This document shows, in pieces, positions 1 through 12,400 of a stretch of DNA of 64,000 nucleotides (the stretch's first letter is position 1; every line of letters begins with the position of its first letter). The stretch comes from Cornus controversa (Eukaryota > Streptophyta > Magnoliopsida > Cornales > Cornaceae), in assembly GCA_026545225.1 (NCBI GenBank), contig CM048848.1, positions 44,196,806-44,260,805 of the forward strand, given 5' to 3'. The position numbers and the translations under genes are program-made. Under the pieces are notes generated by a model, which made no database searches, was not told where the DNA came from, and worked only from the letters and a program-made list of their open reading frames with translations.

Positions 1-1077
1 GCTCATCGGGCCTAGTTTGCAAAATTCAGTTATGTTATTACACACAACTCTTATGATTCTGGCTTATTCATTTGCAAGGCTGCGTTTGGTATTACTCTTC
101 TACTTCTCTATGTTGATGATATGATAATTACCGTGGATGATTTTGATAACATTTCTACTCTCAAACAATCTCTTAGTTATCATTTTGAAATGAAAGATAT
201 TGGACACCTGAGTTATTTATGGGTCTTGAGATTCATTTTGATTCTAGTGGTTATTATCTCTCACAAGCCAAGTATGCCTCTGACATTCTTGCTCGAGCTG
301 CTCTCACGGATTTTAAAACATCTTTTACTCCTCTGGAAACTAACATATGTCTCACTCCTCTAGATGGCACTTTTCTTAGTGATATAACATTATATCGGCA
401 ATTAGTCGACAGTCTTGTCTATCTTATAGTTACTCGTCTTGACATTGCTTATGCAGTTCACATTGTCAGTTAATTCCTATCAGCTCCAAGATATACCCAT
501 TATGATGTCGTTCTTTTCCTCTTTCGATACATCAAAGGTACTATGCTCCATGGGCTTCATTTTTTTCACTCATTATTCTCTTGTTATACGTGCCTACTCT
601 AATGTTGACTGGGCCGAATATCTCATTGATTATCGCTCCATTACTGGTTATTTTTTTTTTTTTGGGTGATTCTCTTATTTCTTGGAGCAGCAAGAAACAA
701 TCTATCACTTCATGCTCTAATACAGAGGCTGAATATCGTGTCATTGCTGATACCACTCAAAAACTTCTCTGGCTTTGATGGTTACTTGAGGACATTGGTA
801 TTTCACATTCCATTGCCACAGCGCTCTGCTGTGATAATCAAAGTGTCATTCAGATTGCTCACAATGATGTCTTTCATGAACTTACCAAACATATTGAAAT
901 TGATTGTCATTTTATCCGTCAACATGTAATTCGTGGCACGATTTAATCTGTTCTCTGTAACTTCTGCTAATCAGACAGTCGATACTTTCACTAAAGCTCA
1001 TCTGCCACGATGATTTCACGATTTGGTTTCTAAACTTAAGTTATTTTCTTCTTCACCAACTTAAGTTTGAGGGAGGA
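1..1077 (+). pseudogene. Ty1/copia pol fragment (RT end and RNase H), decayed
   Basis: This is the C-terminal part of a copia polyprotein. The reverse transcriptase YVDD motif is at about 109-120, followed by the usual MKDIGHLSYFLGLEI-like block, which needs a frame change near 210-220. The RNase H part (SISWSSKKQ-like and TEAEYR-like blocks) is readable around 600-780 and continues in pieces to about 1010. Several frame changes and stops break it, so it is not functional. The upstream part of pol lies outside the window. A purine-rich tract at 1068-1077 sits directly before the LTR, as expected of a polypurine tract. The family assignment is firm; the exact lineage is not determined. Confidence 0.85.
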
Positions 1078-1273
1078 TGTTAGTATATTAGCTGTAATAT
1101 TCATATGTAACATGTGTATATTGATTGTCCCATGATTGGCTCCCACAATCAGCTCCTTGATTTGCTCTTTATATAAGCGATATATGATGGTCATCGTGTA
1201 CAGTAGTCTAAAAATAGTAGCTGATATATATACAGATACATTTTCTATATTTTCTCTCTCTCAAATCATAACA
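1078..1273 (+). repeat. 3' LTR of the copia fragment
   Basis: It begins TGTTAGTATATTAG right after the polypurine tract GAGGGAGGA and ends near CATAACA, giving a TG...CA unit of about 196 bp. It contains a TATATAAG promoter-like box near 1170. Only one LTR is in the window, so the 3' boundary is an estimate. Confidence 0.65.
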
Positions 1274-1422
1274 ATAGGGATAATTGCGACATCATATATG
1301 TGAGTGCAAGCGTGTAAGAATGCGAATGTAAATGTATATAGATAAGGCATGCATGTTATGTTTATACGTATATACATTTTCACCATGTGTGTGTATATAA
1401 AATTATAACTAAATATTTATAA

Positions 1423-2165
1423 GGGAGACGATACTCGCACTCCCCTTTTCTCCAATGGCACTCCATTTATCTTTTTCTTTTAAAAGAAATTACAAGAAAG
1501 TCCCTAAACTCATTAGTGAAACATCTCTTATTTTATAATACCGCAATCACCTATAAATTTTTAACTCTTTTTACCTTCTTTACTTCCTCAAGTACTTTTT
1601 TGTTTTGGGTCCTGATAACCTTTTTTCGTGGATAGTTTTTTTTTCTTATGTTAAAAGATATAATTTATTTAATAGAGATAACCTTTATTTTTGGTACTTT
1701 TTTTTTATTTTGTCAAAAGATATAAATTATTCAACAAGTATAGCCTTTTTTTCCCCCCTATCAAAAGAGATACTTAATTTTTTCAACATAGATAATTTTT
1801 TTGGGGTCATTTTATTTAATTTGTTTTGCGTAATGTTTTTTTATTTTGGACCTTATCAAAAGGAGATAATTTATTCAGTAAAGATAAATTTTTTTTGGGT
1901 CATGTGAAAAGAGATAATTTATTCAACATAGATAATGCTTTGTTTTATCCTGTCAAAATATATAACTTTTTTTAGATTTTTTTTTTTGGATTATGTCGAA
2001 AGAAACCGAAAATATTAAAGATGAGAGACAGAGGGGGATATGTGAAATGGTAGTCGTGTAATTGAAAAAAGTTTAATGATTGAGTTGTGAAATTAGGGTT
2101 AGAAGTGTCATTTCTTTTAAGATGGGGTGCAAACGTAGAAAAGGGGAGTGTGAATATCGCCTCCC
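1423..2165. mobile_element. Mutator-type MITE, 743 bp, with perfect 9-bp TSD
   Basis: The terminal inverted repeats are about 30 bp (left GGGAGACGATACTCGCACTC, right its near reverse complement ending CTCCC). TATTTATAA occurs at 1414-1422 and again at 2166-2174, a perfect 9-bp target-site duplication. Nine-base duplications are typical of Mutator-like elements. There is no transposase; the interior (about 1600-2010) is a degenerate array of a roughly 60-bp unit containing AAAAGATATAATTTATTCAA. It is therefore a non-autonomous element. Confidence 0.85.
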
Positions 2166-2174
2166 TATTTATAA

Positions 2175-3509
2175 AGCATTTTACGATTAATTAAATACTT
2201 GAGAATAAAGACGTTCAAAGTTCAATTGATGACTACTGAGAGCGCTTCACGACAGGTTATCAATCTTGCTACACTTTTTAGTAAAAATACAACATGATAG
2301 GTGAGAAATAATTTGAAGTCTTTATTGGGTATTCATGATAAATGAGTAAAGGAAAAATATTTAGGAATTTTCTCAATTATTGGCAGAACAAAAAAGAAAA
2401 AAGAGTTGTTCGTAGGGGGTCCTGGTATCATAGGGGGGTTAGAGCATTGGCTTCGGTAGTAACATTTCTCATTTTTCCTTTTCGTTTTCCTTTATTCTCT
2501 CAAATTAGCACTAGTAGCTATTTGAAGCTAGTTTTCTTCTCATCAACATTTGGGGTTGCTATGCCATGGAAGATCTAACATATTTTTTATACCATAAATT
2601 GGATTAGATGGTTGTCTTAGTGGCTCGTATGATTCAGCCACATGAAGGCCTAAAGGTTCAATCAAAGGGTTCGACCACTCGTGGGGCTCAATCACATAAA
2701 AGGTTCAGTTTCAAAGTCAAAATTACCAGTGTGGTTTAAGTTACATGATGGAATTGAAAATGTACGTGGGACTAAAAATGATAAGTCAGCAGAAATAAAT
2801 TTAGTTCATACATACAAGGTTCAACCAATCAGATGGTGACAAATTGACGTAAAACAGGAGATTGAAGAAGAGGATTTGTTTGGGCAGTTGAGAGTTTGAA
2901 TTTGAACATATTACTTCTAGTGACTGCAAGTATAAATACTTGCAGAAGGGATTGAAACAAGGGTCCCAGAACCAACATAACAAGTATTCCATATTGTACT
3001 TGTACTTCAATTCTTATTGTATCGCACTTACTTTCCTTTGCAATTTCCTTATTGTATTACACTTCCTCTCCTAGATAAACACTTAGTCTAGTTAATATCA
3101 AACTCTTATACTTTGTACAAAATCTACTGCTTGCAGAATAAAGTGAATATTACGATGTATTATTTATGCTGTAACTTTATTTGCTTGTGTTCTTTCAATA
3201 AATGTTTGAATAGGAGTGAATATTGTGAGGCATTCTATATGTTCTATATTTTTCTTTGCTTTTATTCCCAAGTTATTGTCATTGAAATCATCCTTATCGA
3301 AGTATCGAAAAACCTAGCAAAATGGTTGATCCTTACCTTCTCACATTGCTTGATCATTATTATGACCAATTTGATCCTAATGACTGATCGTGTCATTTAC
3401 TCAATGATAGTTTGGTTTTTCTCGAATTGAGTCAAGACTAACTATAGCACGCCTATGCAGTTAAATTTAAAGTGTAGACTAAACACATATCAACTCTAAG
3501 AGTTCACCT
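2175..3509. other. Unresolved repeat-like intergenic DNA
   Basis: No gene recognised. The stretch 2780-3130 has a TATAAATA box (near 2931) followed by T/C-rich sequence, which looks like an LTR promoter region, but I could not find paired ends, a primer-binding site or a polypurine tract. The short open frames here show no known domain. Confidence 0.35.
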
Positions 3510-4230
3510 TTGCAAAAGAGGAAGACGACATCATTGAGCTAATTGAAAAAAACACCAGAGAGTGTGGGTTAAGAACTGTCAGTTTTCGGTAAGATTGTCA
3601 CTGATAAACAAGTAAATTTAGGAGGGTTACACAGAGTACTCTCAGAAATTTGAAAATACTCTCTCAATGTTTTTCAATTAGCAAACAACAAGTTCCAATT
3701 TATTCTCCCTTCAGAAGATGAGGTTCAGAGGATAATCTTGAATGGTCCGTAGTTTTTTGGAAAATATCTTCTGATGTTGGTAAAATGGAGACCTCATTTA
3801 CTAATAAATGACTCCATTTTCTCTAAAGCCATGATGTGGTTCCGTTTGATTCACTTCTTTATGGAATGTCTCACCATTGAGGTTGGATCGAAGATAGCTC
3901 AAAGTTTTAATAGCTACAACAGGGTTGAAATTCATGATAAGGGGGCGAAGGGTGAAAATACATTCATATAAGAGTGGTTGTGGATGTTACTCAACCTATT
4001 AGAAGAGGAATTCATCTGAAAGTGTCAAGTGAAGTGGTGCAGATAGGCTTTTGCTATGAAAGACTCCCAAAACTCTATTACTCTTTGGGGAATGATTGGC
4101 AACTCTCTCAAATTGTGCAAGAGTGAAGAAAGAACGGGATATAGAGATCACCCTTATGGGTTGTGGATGATGACTGAATCTTTCATAGATAAATTGATCC
4201 TCAGCTCTAAGATTCTAATAGTAGGTGAAA
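3510..4230 (+). pseudogene. LINE-type ORF1 (DUF4283-like) remnant
   Basis: The plus strand reads as the nucleic-acid-binding ORF1 protein found in plant LINEs. An N-terminal acidic block (FAKEEDDIIELIE) and a KIVTDKQVN-like block are followed by a DUF4283-type core. That core includes LNGP, then a TAG stop at about 3750 where the family has Trp (GPWFF), then FFGKYLLMLVKW, and, after a small frame change near 3970, a VTQPIRRGI-like block. The zinc-knuckle region follows in degraded form (KLCKSEER, YGLWM) around 4090-4170. At least three stops or frame changes make it non-functional. No reverse transcriptase is seen downstream. The assignment rests on the order and spacing of these blocks as known for the family. 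Confidence 0.7.
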
Positions 4231-4797
4231 ACTGACGGGCTCTACTTTGGTTAGCAGTAAGGAAAACCCTAGAATTGAGGAAGAGAGCACAAATCTTCCA
4301 GATGATCGGCACGTGGAAGATTCAATGATTATAAATCAAAATGTCAATTTCCACTCTAATGGGAGTCCAACATTATGCTTTGGAGTAAAAGAATGTACGA
4401 ACTTTTCTTTGGCGAGAAGGTTTCCAAAATCCCAACGGTGTCATTCTCTAGTAATCTTTTTATGGACCCATTTATTTAGTCTGAATGCAACTTGAGCCAA
4501 AAGAATGGTGGGTCAAGCCCAATATATTCCAATTTTGAACTGAGATCTAATTCAATTCACTTCTTTTGTTCTTAAAAGAATGGAATAAACAACAATATGG
4601 TCCAGCCCCAAAAGAAAGAGTTAAAATGACCCACTTTAATGATGAAGCATTTTACTATTGCAGATTCCCAATTTGAATTTTCAAAGCTTCCAAATGAGCT
4701 GTTAGTCTCTGTTAAGGGTATCTCAGTGACTCGAACTTGAAAAAAAACAGCTCATACAATCTATATAGGCTCTCCCAATACTTCTACTGCTACATTT
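4231..4797. other. Intergenic, possible tail of the LINE remnant
   Basis: A short open frame (4247-4495) has no recognised domain. Its position directly after the ORF1 remnant suggests it may be degenerate linker sequence of the same element. Nothing else is recognisable. Confidence 0.3.
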
Positions 4798-5110
4798 AAG
4801 AGTGACAATTCGTGTTCTCGTTTCGTGTTCGTGTCGTGTCGATCTATAAGTATTTTGCTAAACATCTCAACTCTAATCCGACCTATTTAATGATCGTATC
4901 AGAGACCATCAACACTAACCCAACCCGTTTATTAAACGTGTTACATGTGTCAACCCGTGTAACTCGTTTAGTAAGCATGTCTTATAATTGCACGACTCGT
5001 TTAATAACATTTTTAATCCGTTTAACTTATATGATATGAGTTTCTCAACTCCTAAAAATCTTTCTGAAGATCATATAAAAAAATAAAGTACATATCTGTA
5101 CATAAACCCT
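4798..5110. repeat. Dispersed hAT-like repeat, copy 1 (partial)
   Basis: Sequence rich in CGTGTT/CGTGTC motifs (starting GTGACAATTCGTGTTCTCG) that is clearly homologous, along about 290 bp, to 26527-26810. The shared blocks include TAAGTATTTTGCTAAA-like, GACCATCAACACTAA-like and GAGTTTCTCAA-like stretches. The other end of the element is missing here; the copy runs into the MITE at 5142. Confidence 0.7.
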
Positions 5111-5141
5111 AAAATCAAACTATATTATTTTTAATTTTTTT

Positions 5142-6004
5142 TAGGCCAAACTGCACTAAACCCCCAGTGCTTTTAAAAAATGGCAAAATACCCCCTTTGC
5201 TAATTTTGTCATCAAATAACCCTCTTGTCCTTTCAAAAGTTGCAAAAACCATTTGACCCTTTCCATTATTATAAAAATAAAAGAAAAATAGAGAGAAGAT
5301 GTTCTTTTTTTATTAATTTTTTTTACCTTAATGAAAAAGAGGAGTTTTTTTTTATGAAAAACAAAAAAATTTTTAAATTTTATTTAGAAAAAACAAACTA
5401 GATAAGCACAATTACTTAATAATATTTTTTGGTTCTTTTTGTTTTCTAGAAATTGTTTCCAAATTTTTTTTTTTAGAAATTCCTCTCTTTTTAATGAACT
5501 TTTTTTCGGAAAACAAAAAAAAATTCCAAAAATTTTTGTTATATAATTGTGCTTATCTAGTTTTTTTTTTTTGCTGGAAATTGTTTCCAGATTTTTTTTT
5601 GTAATTTGGAAAAGCTATTTTTTTTATTAAGGTAAACAAAAATTAATAAAAAGATCCTCTTCTCTCTATTTTTATTTTATTTTTTATTGTCTTGGGAAGG
5701 ATTAAATGGTTATACAAAAGGATTTTTTTTTTTTTTTGTAAAAAGAGTCTTTTGTAATTTTTGAAAGTATAAGAGGATTATTTTAGTAAAAAAAATCCTT
5801 TTCTCTCTATTTTTATTTTATTTTTTATTGTCTTGGAAAAGATAAAATAGTTATACAAAAGGAATTTTTTTTTGTGTAGGATTTTTTTTTTTTTTGTGTA
5901 AAAAGAGTCTTTTGTAATTTTTGAAAGTACAAGAGGATTACTTGGTTACAAAAAGAGGGAGAGAATATTTTGTTACTTTTTGAGAACATAGTGCAATTTG
6001 CCTA
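5142..6004. mobile_element. Long inverted-repeat MITE with internal duplication
   Basis: The ends are TAGGCCAAACTGCACTA on the left and, as reverse complement, TAGGCAAATTGCACTA on the right. Inverted similarity continues inward for over 100 bp (CCTCTTGTNCTTTCAAAA on both arms), with a second inverted pair near the middle (AGATAAGCACAATTA at about 5403 against TAATTGTGCTTATCT at about 5547). Part of the right arm is duplicated in tandem (about 5653-5770 and 5795-5935). A/T runs at both borders hide any target duplication. No coding capacity. Confidence 0.7.
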
Positions 6005-6440
6005 TTTTTAAAAAATAATTTTATGTCTTAAAAATATGCTCTCTCGATCAGACAACTAAGTTCGGTACAAATAGCCCCACACTTTAGATGAATTTCAATA
6101 ATGCCATGTGCTTTAACTGTATTTCACATATTCCGGAAGTTTAGAACTATGTAATTAATCTCAACATAAATAAACCTTTCTTTGAAAGAGGAGGTGAGAG
6201 TTGTTTTTAAAAAAAAAAAAAGAAAAAAGAAAAGAAAAACCCTTCAGGCAAGGAGAGGTATTTTCGCAAATACATCAAAATCCGATGGCCACTCTTTATT
6301 TGGCAATTCCAGTACACTTGCCATCATACCAACCGCCAAAACACGCAGATAGACCACGATTACATGTTTCCCATGTGCTGCGACACCGTTTGAACTTGGC
6401 TTGACTTTTTGGCATCCCATTGATCTCCGGCGTGAGTTTT

Positions 6441-6448
6441 TAGGGTTT
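6441..6448 (+). promoter_or_regulatory. Telo-box in the Makorin 5' UTR/promoter
   Basis: TAGGGTTT (AAACCCTA on the other strand) lies 18 bp upstream of the Makorin start codon. Telo-boxes near the start are common in plant housekeeping genes. The rest of 6005-6465 is AT-rich leader with an A-rich tract at 6210-6240 and no clear TATA box at a convincing distance. Confidence 0.5.
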
Positions 6449-6465
6449 CTATCTTCCGAAGAACC

Positions 6466-9400
6466 ATGTCAAAGCGGTAATAGATATTCAATTCTTTTCA
6501 ATATATGGCATTTCTTGCTTTCTTTGATTCAATTAGCTGATGAACTACACAGATTTTTTCTTTTTTGATATAGGGTTGTAATTTGCAATTGTCCATATAT
6601 ATATATATATATAATCGAAACCTGTACGGAATATCTGTTAGTTTTGTGTTATGTGATTCTTTGTATTCCAGTATTGTTACTTTGCTTTTGTCCTATATTG
6701 TTATGCATATATAGGAATTATTAATGTCTACATGTTTGAGAGGAATTCTTTGGAAATCAACCTTTTTTTTAAAATTTCTTTTCGAATCATGGATGGATTT
6801 GAGGCGTTAGTTTATTATGCATATCAATTTGGGATTTGTTCTTTAGATAGGGAAAACTTTGCGGCAGAAACTACATCAGGTATTCCTTTTCCAGGTTACT
6901 TTGTTATAGGCTCTGTGTTTTGGCTGAGAAATGTAGGGAAAAGAGAAAGAATCAGGATTTTGGATATTTTTTGTTTAGGATGTGAGGAAACAAAAAAATT
7001 AAACTTAATCAAGCTAATATTATTATTTAGGATAAATTACAGTGACCTCTCTTGAGGTTTGCCGCAATTATACAAACCTTTTCTACTTATCACGAAATAA
7101 TAATAATAAGTTATATGAACCTTTAATATTGTTTGAAACATTAGATTGATCTCCCCAGACATGAGTAGTTTTGTAACTGACACTACTGACTCCCCCCTTT
7201 GTTAATAGTTAACATTGTTTTAATAATGATTTTGTTGACTTCAGTAATTTGGAATTTCAAAAGCCGAATTTTGCCCTTCAATGTCAATTTTATTATTAAA
7301 AAAATAGTAAAATGACAGGTTCCGTTAAACCCTTTTAACTGAAATTTTTGCTAGGGGAGGTTACTTTTAATTTTTTAAAATCGGGGGGGGGGGGGGGGGG
7401 CGGGGCGCTTGACACATCTCAAGGGGGAAAATGTAGTTACCCTATTATTTATCTTCGCTATTATTATTATTATTTTTGATTTTTTTGTAGGAACAAAAAC
7501 ATTACACCAATACGATGCTCATTTTTTATTTTAATTTCTTATCCTCCCATATTTCAGCAATGCAATTGGGTTGATGGTTAGTGTCTTATGTTTGTGCGTT
7601 TGGATGAAATGAGTTCATCAATAATGCCACAACAAGAAGTTCTATGCTTGTTGAGTTTGTATTGTGTCATCTCATTGATTTCAATATCATATGATGACAT
7701 TTCCTCTGACATGGTGAGTGATACCTTTGTGGTGAAATCAATTGTTTGAAAGATATTGGATAACTTAAAGATAAAAGGGCAGCCCAATGCACGAGGCTTC
7801 TGCAAATGCGGGGTCTGGGGAGGGTCAAATTTATGCTGTTCATCTTACCTTTGCATGCGGGGATGCTATTTCTTGTTCGAACTCATGACCTCCAGGATGC
7901 AATGGAGCAAACTTAAAAAAATGATTGAAATATCAAATTTTGTGGACATAAATCTTCTATTTCACTGGATTTGGTTGATTGCTCTGCATGTCTATTTTTA
8001 TTTTTTGTAAGTTTACCTATTAGGTGTGAGTGATTCTGTTGTATACATGGTGTTAGTCTGCTTGTGTTAAGTAGTCAAAATGCAAACCCTCAGTGTTTCT
8101 GATTTAAATAATTCCAATGGTCCTTAATGGACTTTTGATTGTGCTGAAGATTTGCTTGTCATCTCCATATCTCGGTTGACAATTTCTCTTATTAGTTCTA
8201 TTCAGATATCACTCCTGAGTATTAAGATGGTTGGCCAGAGTGATGCTAACAATTAAATGTGACGAAATCAGTTTATAAAATATTGTCAACATCTCTTGGA
8301 TGTCAAATATCTAAAAGGGTTTAGATCGATATGGGGTGTGTGTCTTTTCAACAATTTTCTTTCTGGAAATATTGTTCTCTCAAAAATTTTATACCAAAAA
8401 ATCAATATTACGATACATCTTTCATTGTTTTAATTCATTTTGCCATTGGCATCTTCTGATACATCGAATGATATGTTCCCTATCAATGATAAATTGTCAG
8501 GTTAACTTGTCTACTGTCTTTAATGTTTTGTAATTGCAATCTCTTTCTTTTAACTTCTTCATATTACTCTCTTGTTGTGCCTTTTTTTATGTTATTTTCA
8601 GTCTTTCTCAATCAAAGTTCAGCTTTCCCTTTTTCCAGTTGCTTTTGTGTTCCTGTAAACTCCAGATTTTATTTGAGCTAGTTTTGTGCAAAACTATTAG
8701 ATTTTGGATTAGCTTGCTTCATTTAAAAGCAATTATAATGCCTTAAACTTTATATCTGTGTGTATATCTATATATATATATATATTATTTTTATTTTTTG
8801 TTTGGGCATGCTAAGCATCTGTTGCTTTAATCTCTCTCACATGCATTTAGGTTACAGTAACATTTACGTTGTTCCATTGAATCTGAACCCATTCATTTGA
8901 AAAGGATAAAAATTTGGCAGTTCAGTTTCTCATTTTGGCCATTTAGAATTTGAAGTATTTTTTTGCAATTGATCAGCTGTCAAATGTCACAGCCTGCTTA
9001 ATGCAATGTAATATAAATTTGGACCTTTTTCCCCCTCGGTAGGTAAGCTCATAAAATATATTATATAAAAATTAGATATACAGCATTAGCTTTCACAAGT
9101 TGAGAGCATAGGTGCCTAGCCAACAGAATTAAAAACACTGGCATAATAGAAAATAGGATTTGGAACCCAAATGCTTCCTAAGGTAATCCCAACCCCGAGT
9201 CAAACACAGCGGTAAATGTATGATATCTGGAAAAAGCAGAAACAAATTTCTCTTATCACCACGACCATATAATCAAGCAGGGGAGAACACTAATAGCTTC
9301 CATGCTGCTTCTTATGGTTGGTCATATGTCCACTCCTTTCAAAATTTGAAATTCAAACAGCCTGCCAAACAGACATTTATGCAAAACAGAACTAACATTC

Positions 9401-12400
9401 TTCAAGAGTTACGGTCGGTAATGAAGCCTGCTATAGTTCAAATCCCAGGCTTTTCTTGGCATGTGTGATAAACTGGCAGCAACTGCTACATGCAGCTGTA
9501 CATGTCTGATTGAACAGGGAGCAGTCACCTGACCAAACGCTCCCTTACTGCACCCTTTTCTATGTTTGTATCCCAATCTTGCAAACAAGTGAGAGTATGT
9601 GACTCATTAGGGTGTAAAATTAATGATCATCTTCAATCCTCAACTCTTGCCATTGACGAACCAGTGGAAGGCTGACTCATCTGATTCAACACAAACCGGA
9701 GGATCGGGAAAATGTTGCAATCTCTCCTAGCAACTCTGATTAAACCATCGGTCTACTGGCCAGATCCAGTGCTATTTCAGGCATCAAGGCACAATATTTC
9801 AATTACAATTCTCCCATCCCCCTATAGACCCTTAGCTGTTTCTTTGACACCCTATAACTCCACACAAGTTAAGAGCCTTCACAAATAAGCTACCCAGAGA
9901 ACTTGAAACTGGATCTATCAGTCCAATCCAACTGCACAGTACTTAGGAAAAAAAAAAAGAAATCCAACTGCATAGCATCTATCCTCCAATGAAGCCCCAC
10001 ATACAAAGTATAAATTGGTTTTTATGCTGCTATGAGATGGCCTGATTTGTCTTTCTACTGACGCAGTTTACATACATATCTATTCATATCCCCCAAACTG
10101 GTTCACCTTAGCTCTTTCATGGGCATTTCTTACATGAAATCCAGAATGAAGAATGGTGAGCATTCACATGAACCAGCTCAGAGAACCTAATCTGGTTAGA
10201 CCAAAAGGGTAGGAGGACAGAGCAAAAGGTGAAAGAGGACAAATCCAATCTCCAGACCCAATCGAAACTATAATCGTGGCACAGTAGAATCTAACAAGAA
10301 GCACGACCAAGATATGGTGATACTAGCCACAACCAAGTACTTAAAGATTAAGAATGGTGAGAAAAGAGATTAATATTCTTGGGGAGATTTTTTTAGAATC
10401 TAGAAAGAGGAATTCCAGAGCACATATATTTTACACTTCTAGTAGTTGAGGTTCAAATAAGGTTTTGTTGAGTTGAGTGGATTCTAACCTTCTAGAAAGT
10501 TCTTATGATCTTCGATTTCATTCGTAAAATTTTTGTAACAAACAATTCAACTATAAATATTTCTATGACTTGGCAGTTATTATTGGCATTATTTTATTTC
10601 ATATTCGATGTGCACTTCATTCGTTACATCCTAGGTATCCATGCAATTTTTCACACAATTATGACTATCATTTGTTTATTTTTTTTCTTCCAAGTTACAT
10701 TGAAAGTTATCATTTTCTACTGTTAATTTCCAGATTTTGGTTACTTATAAAAAAAATAAAAAATAAAAAAATCCATAATTTGGTCCAGCAATTTCAATAT
10801 TTGATATTTGATATTTTTGTCAATCAACTCCATATTTTGGAACACCGTTGTGATGATCAAGATCTCCATTTTAATCACTGCTTGTCACTTTTGAGAATGT
10901 GCTGGTTATACGTGTCCATTGGGGTTTTCCCATGGTTTTGATTAGGATAGATTGTGGGGTGAGATTGCATGTTGGTAGAGGACTCACTGCCTTTTGAGGT
11001 GTTGTGGTAATGGGAATGCTACATATCAGGAGCAATTTTTTAGGAGCATGTTGAATTTGGTAGATTTAAAAGGGGAATATGTTTTGAAATGGGCTAAAAA
11101 AGAAAATAAAAGAAAAGTTAAAACAGGTTTTATGAATGGACCTTTTAATCACATGCTGACATCACGTTGTTGTAGGCCATCACGGACTGTTGCAGGTTGT
11201 AGAGAAATCAATGTACCTGTAGTGGGCTGCTATGCATTTTTATTATCTCTCATTGCTATTGAGGCCCGCTACATGAAACTCTTTGATGTTTACGTAATAG
11301 AGTTGGTGAACTTTTCGGCTGATTTCAAAACGATAAAATATAGTAATGGTCCATTTTGTAGGAGGGAAGAGTTGGAGGAAGAAAAGGAGGAAAGGAAAAA
11401 GTAGGGATACATAGAGATCCATTTGTTTGGTGTGGATGAAGGAGGAGGAAAGGGAAAAGATGAGGAAATAATCCATTTTTTTTAAGGTTTATGCCAATAA
11501 CCCTCCTTTAATATAAGGGGATGATAGACAAGCAACACCTGTTTCCTCCCTGTTGAATCAAACAAAGGGAGGAGATGGCAGCTTCCTTTTCCTGGGATAT
11601 TTTTTTTCATCTCTCCCATTTCCTTTTTAAGTTTTTACATATGAAATGGAGCATCAAAGGTTGAAGGGCTTCTGAAATATTTAACTTGTGGCATTGTTTC
11701 TGAGTATTTGAAGAAGTGGGTTAGATGAATTTTAAGTGATGGTGACATCTGTGGTTAAAATTGGGGTTGCAAGTCGCCAAGTCGGTTTGGGTTCCTTCCC
11801 TAAGAGTAGACCAGACTAAGTTGGTTTAAAAAAATCACAGCCTAAAACTGGATCACTGCATTGTCAAATTGCTCCCGACAAAACTGAAAATGGGTTGGTT
11901 CAATTCTGGTTTTGGTTTGTAACAACTTTGGCATGCATTTTGTAATTGCACTTTCAAATCTTACAGCCTGCACGAATCAATACATGTTTTGTCTCTGTAA
12001 TTCTAATTTGATGTAATGTAGCTATTTTAGTTACTGATGCCACACTACATAGATTATCTGGTTGAGTGAAGCCAGTCAAACTGCTTGTGAGAAACGAAGG
12101 AAAGAAATTCAGAGAACCCTTGGATTGAAATGTTATAATTTAATAAAATTGAAGAGACCTCTCAGATTGATGTATAAAGTTCATTCTCGCTGGTTATGTA
12201 CAAAACTGTAGTGGTTTTTAGTTTTCATGAAGCATGCACTTGTATGGAATTCTATTTTAAGGTTTTTATATGTGGAAAGAGAAAATGCACCCAATTGTTA
12301 CTTTATGAACTATACTCTGTGGTTTTTATATGTGGGGAAAAAAAATCAAGTTTTCATAATTATGATCCGCAAAGTTCTCACCGATAACCAAATTTCACAA

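Noticed and set aside
10994..11404. 136-codon ORF in Makorin intron 1 as a nested gene
   Set aside because: No recognised domain, AT-rich, and its end overlaps a MITE-like sequence.
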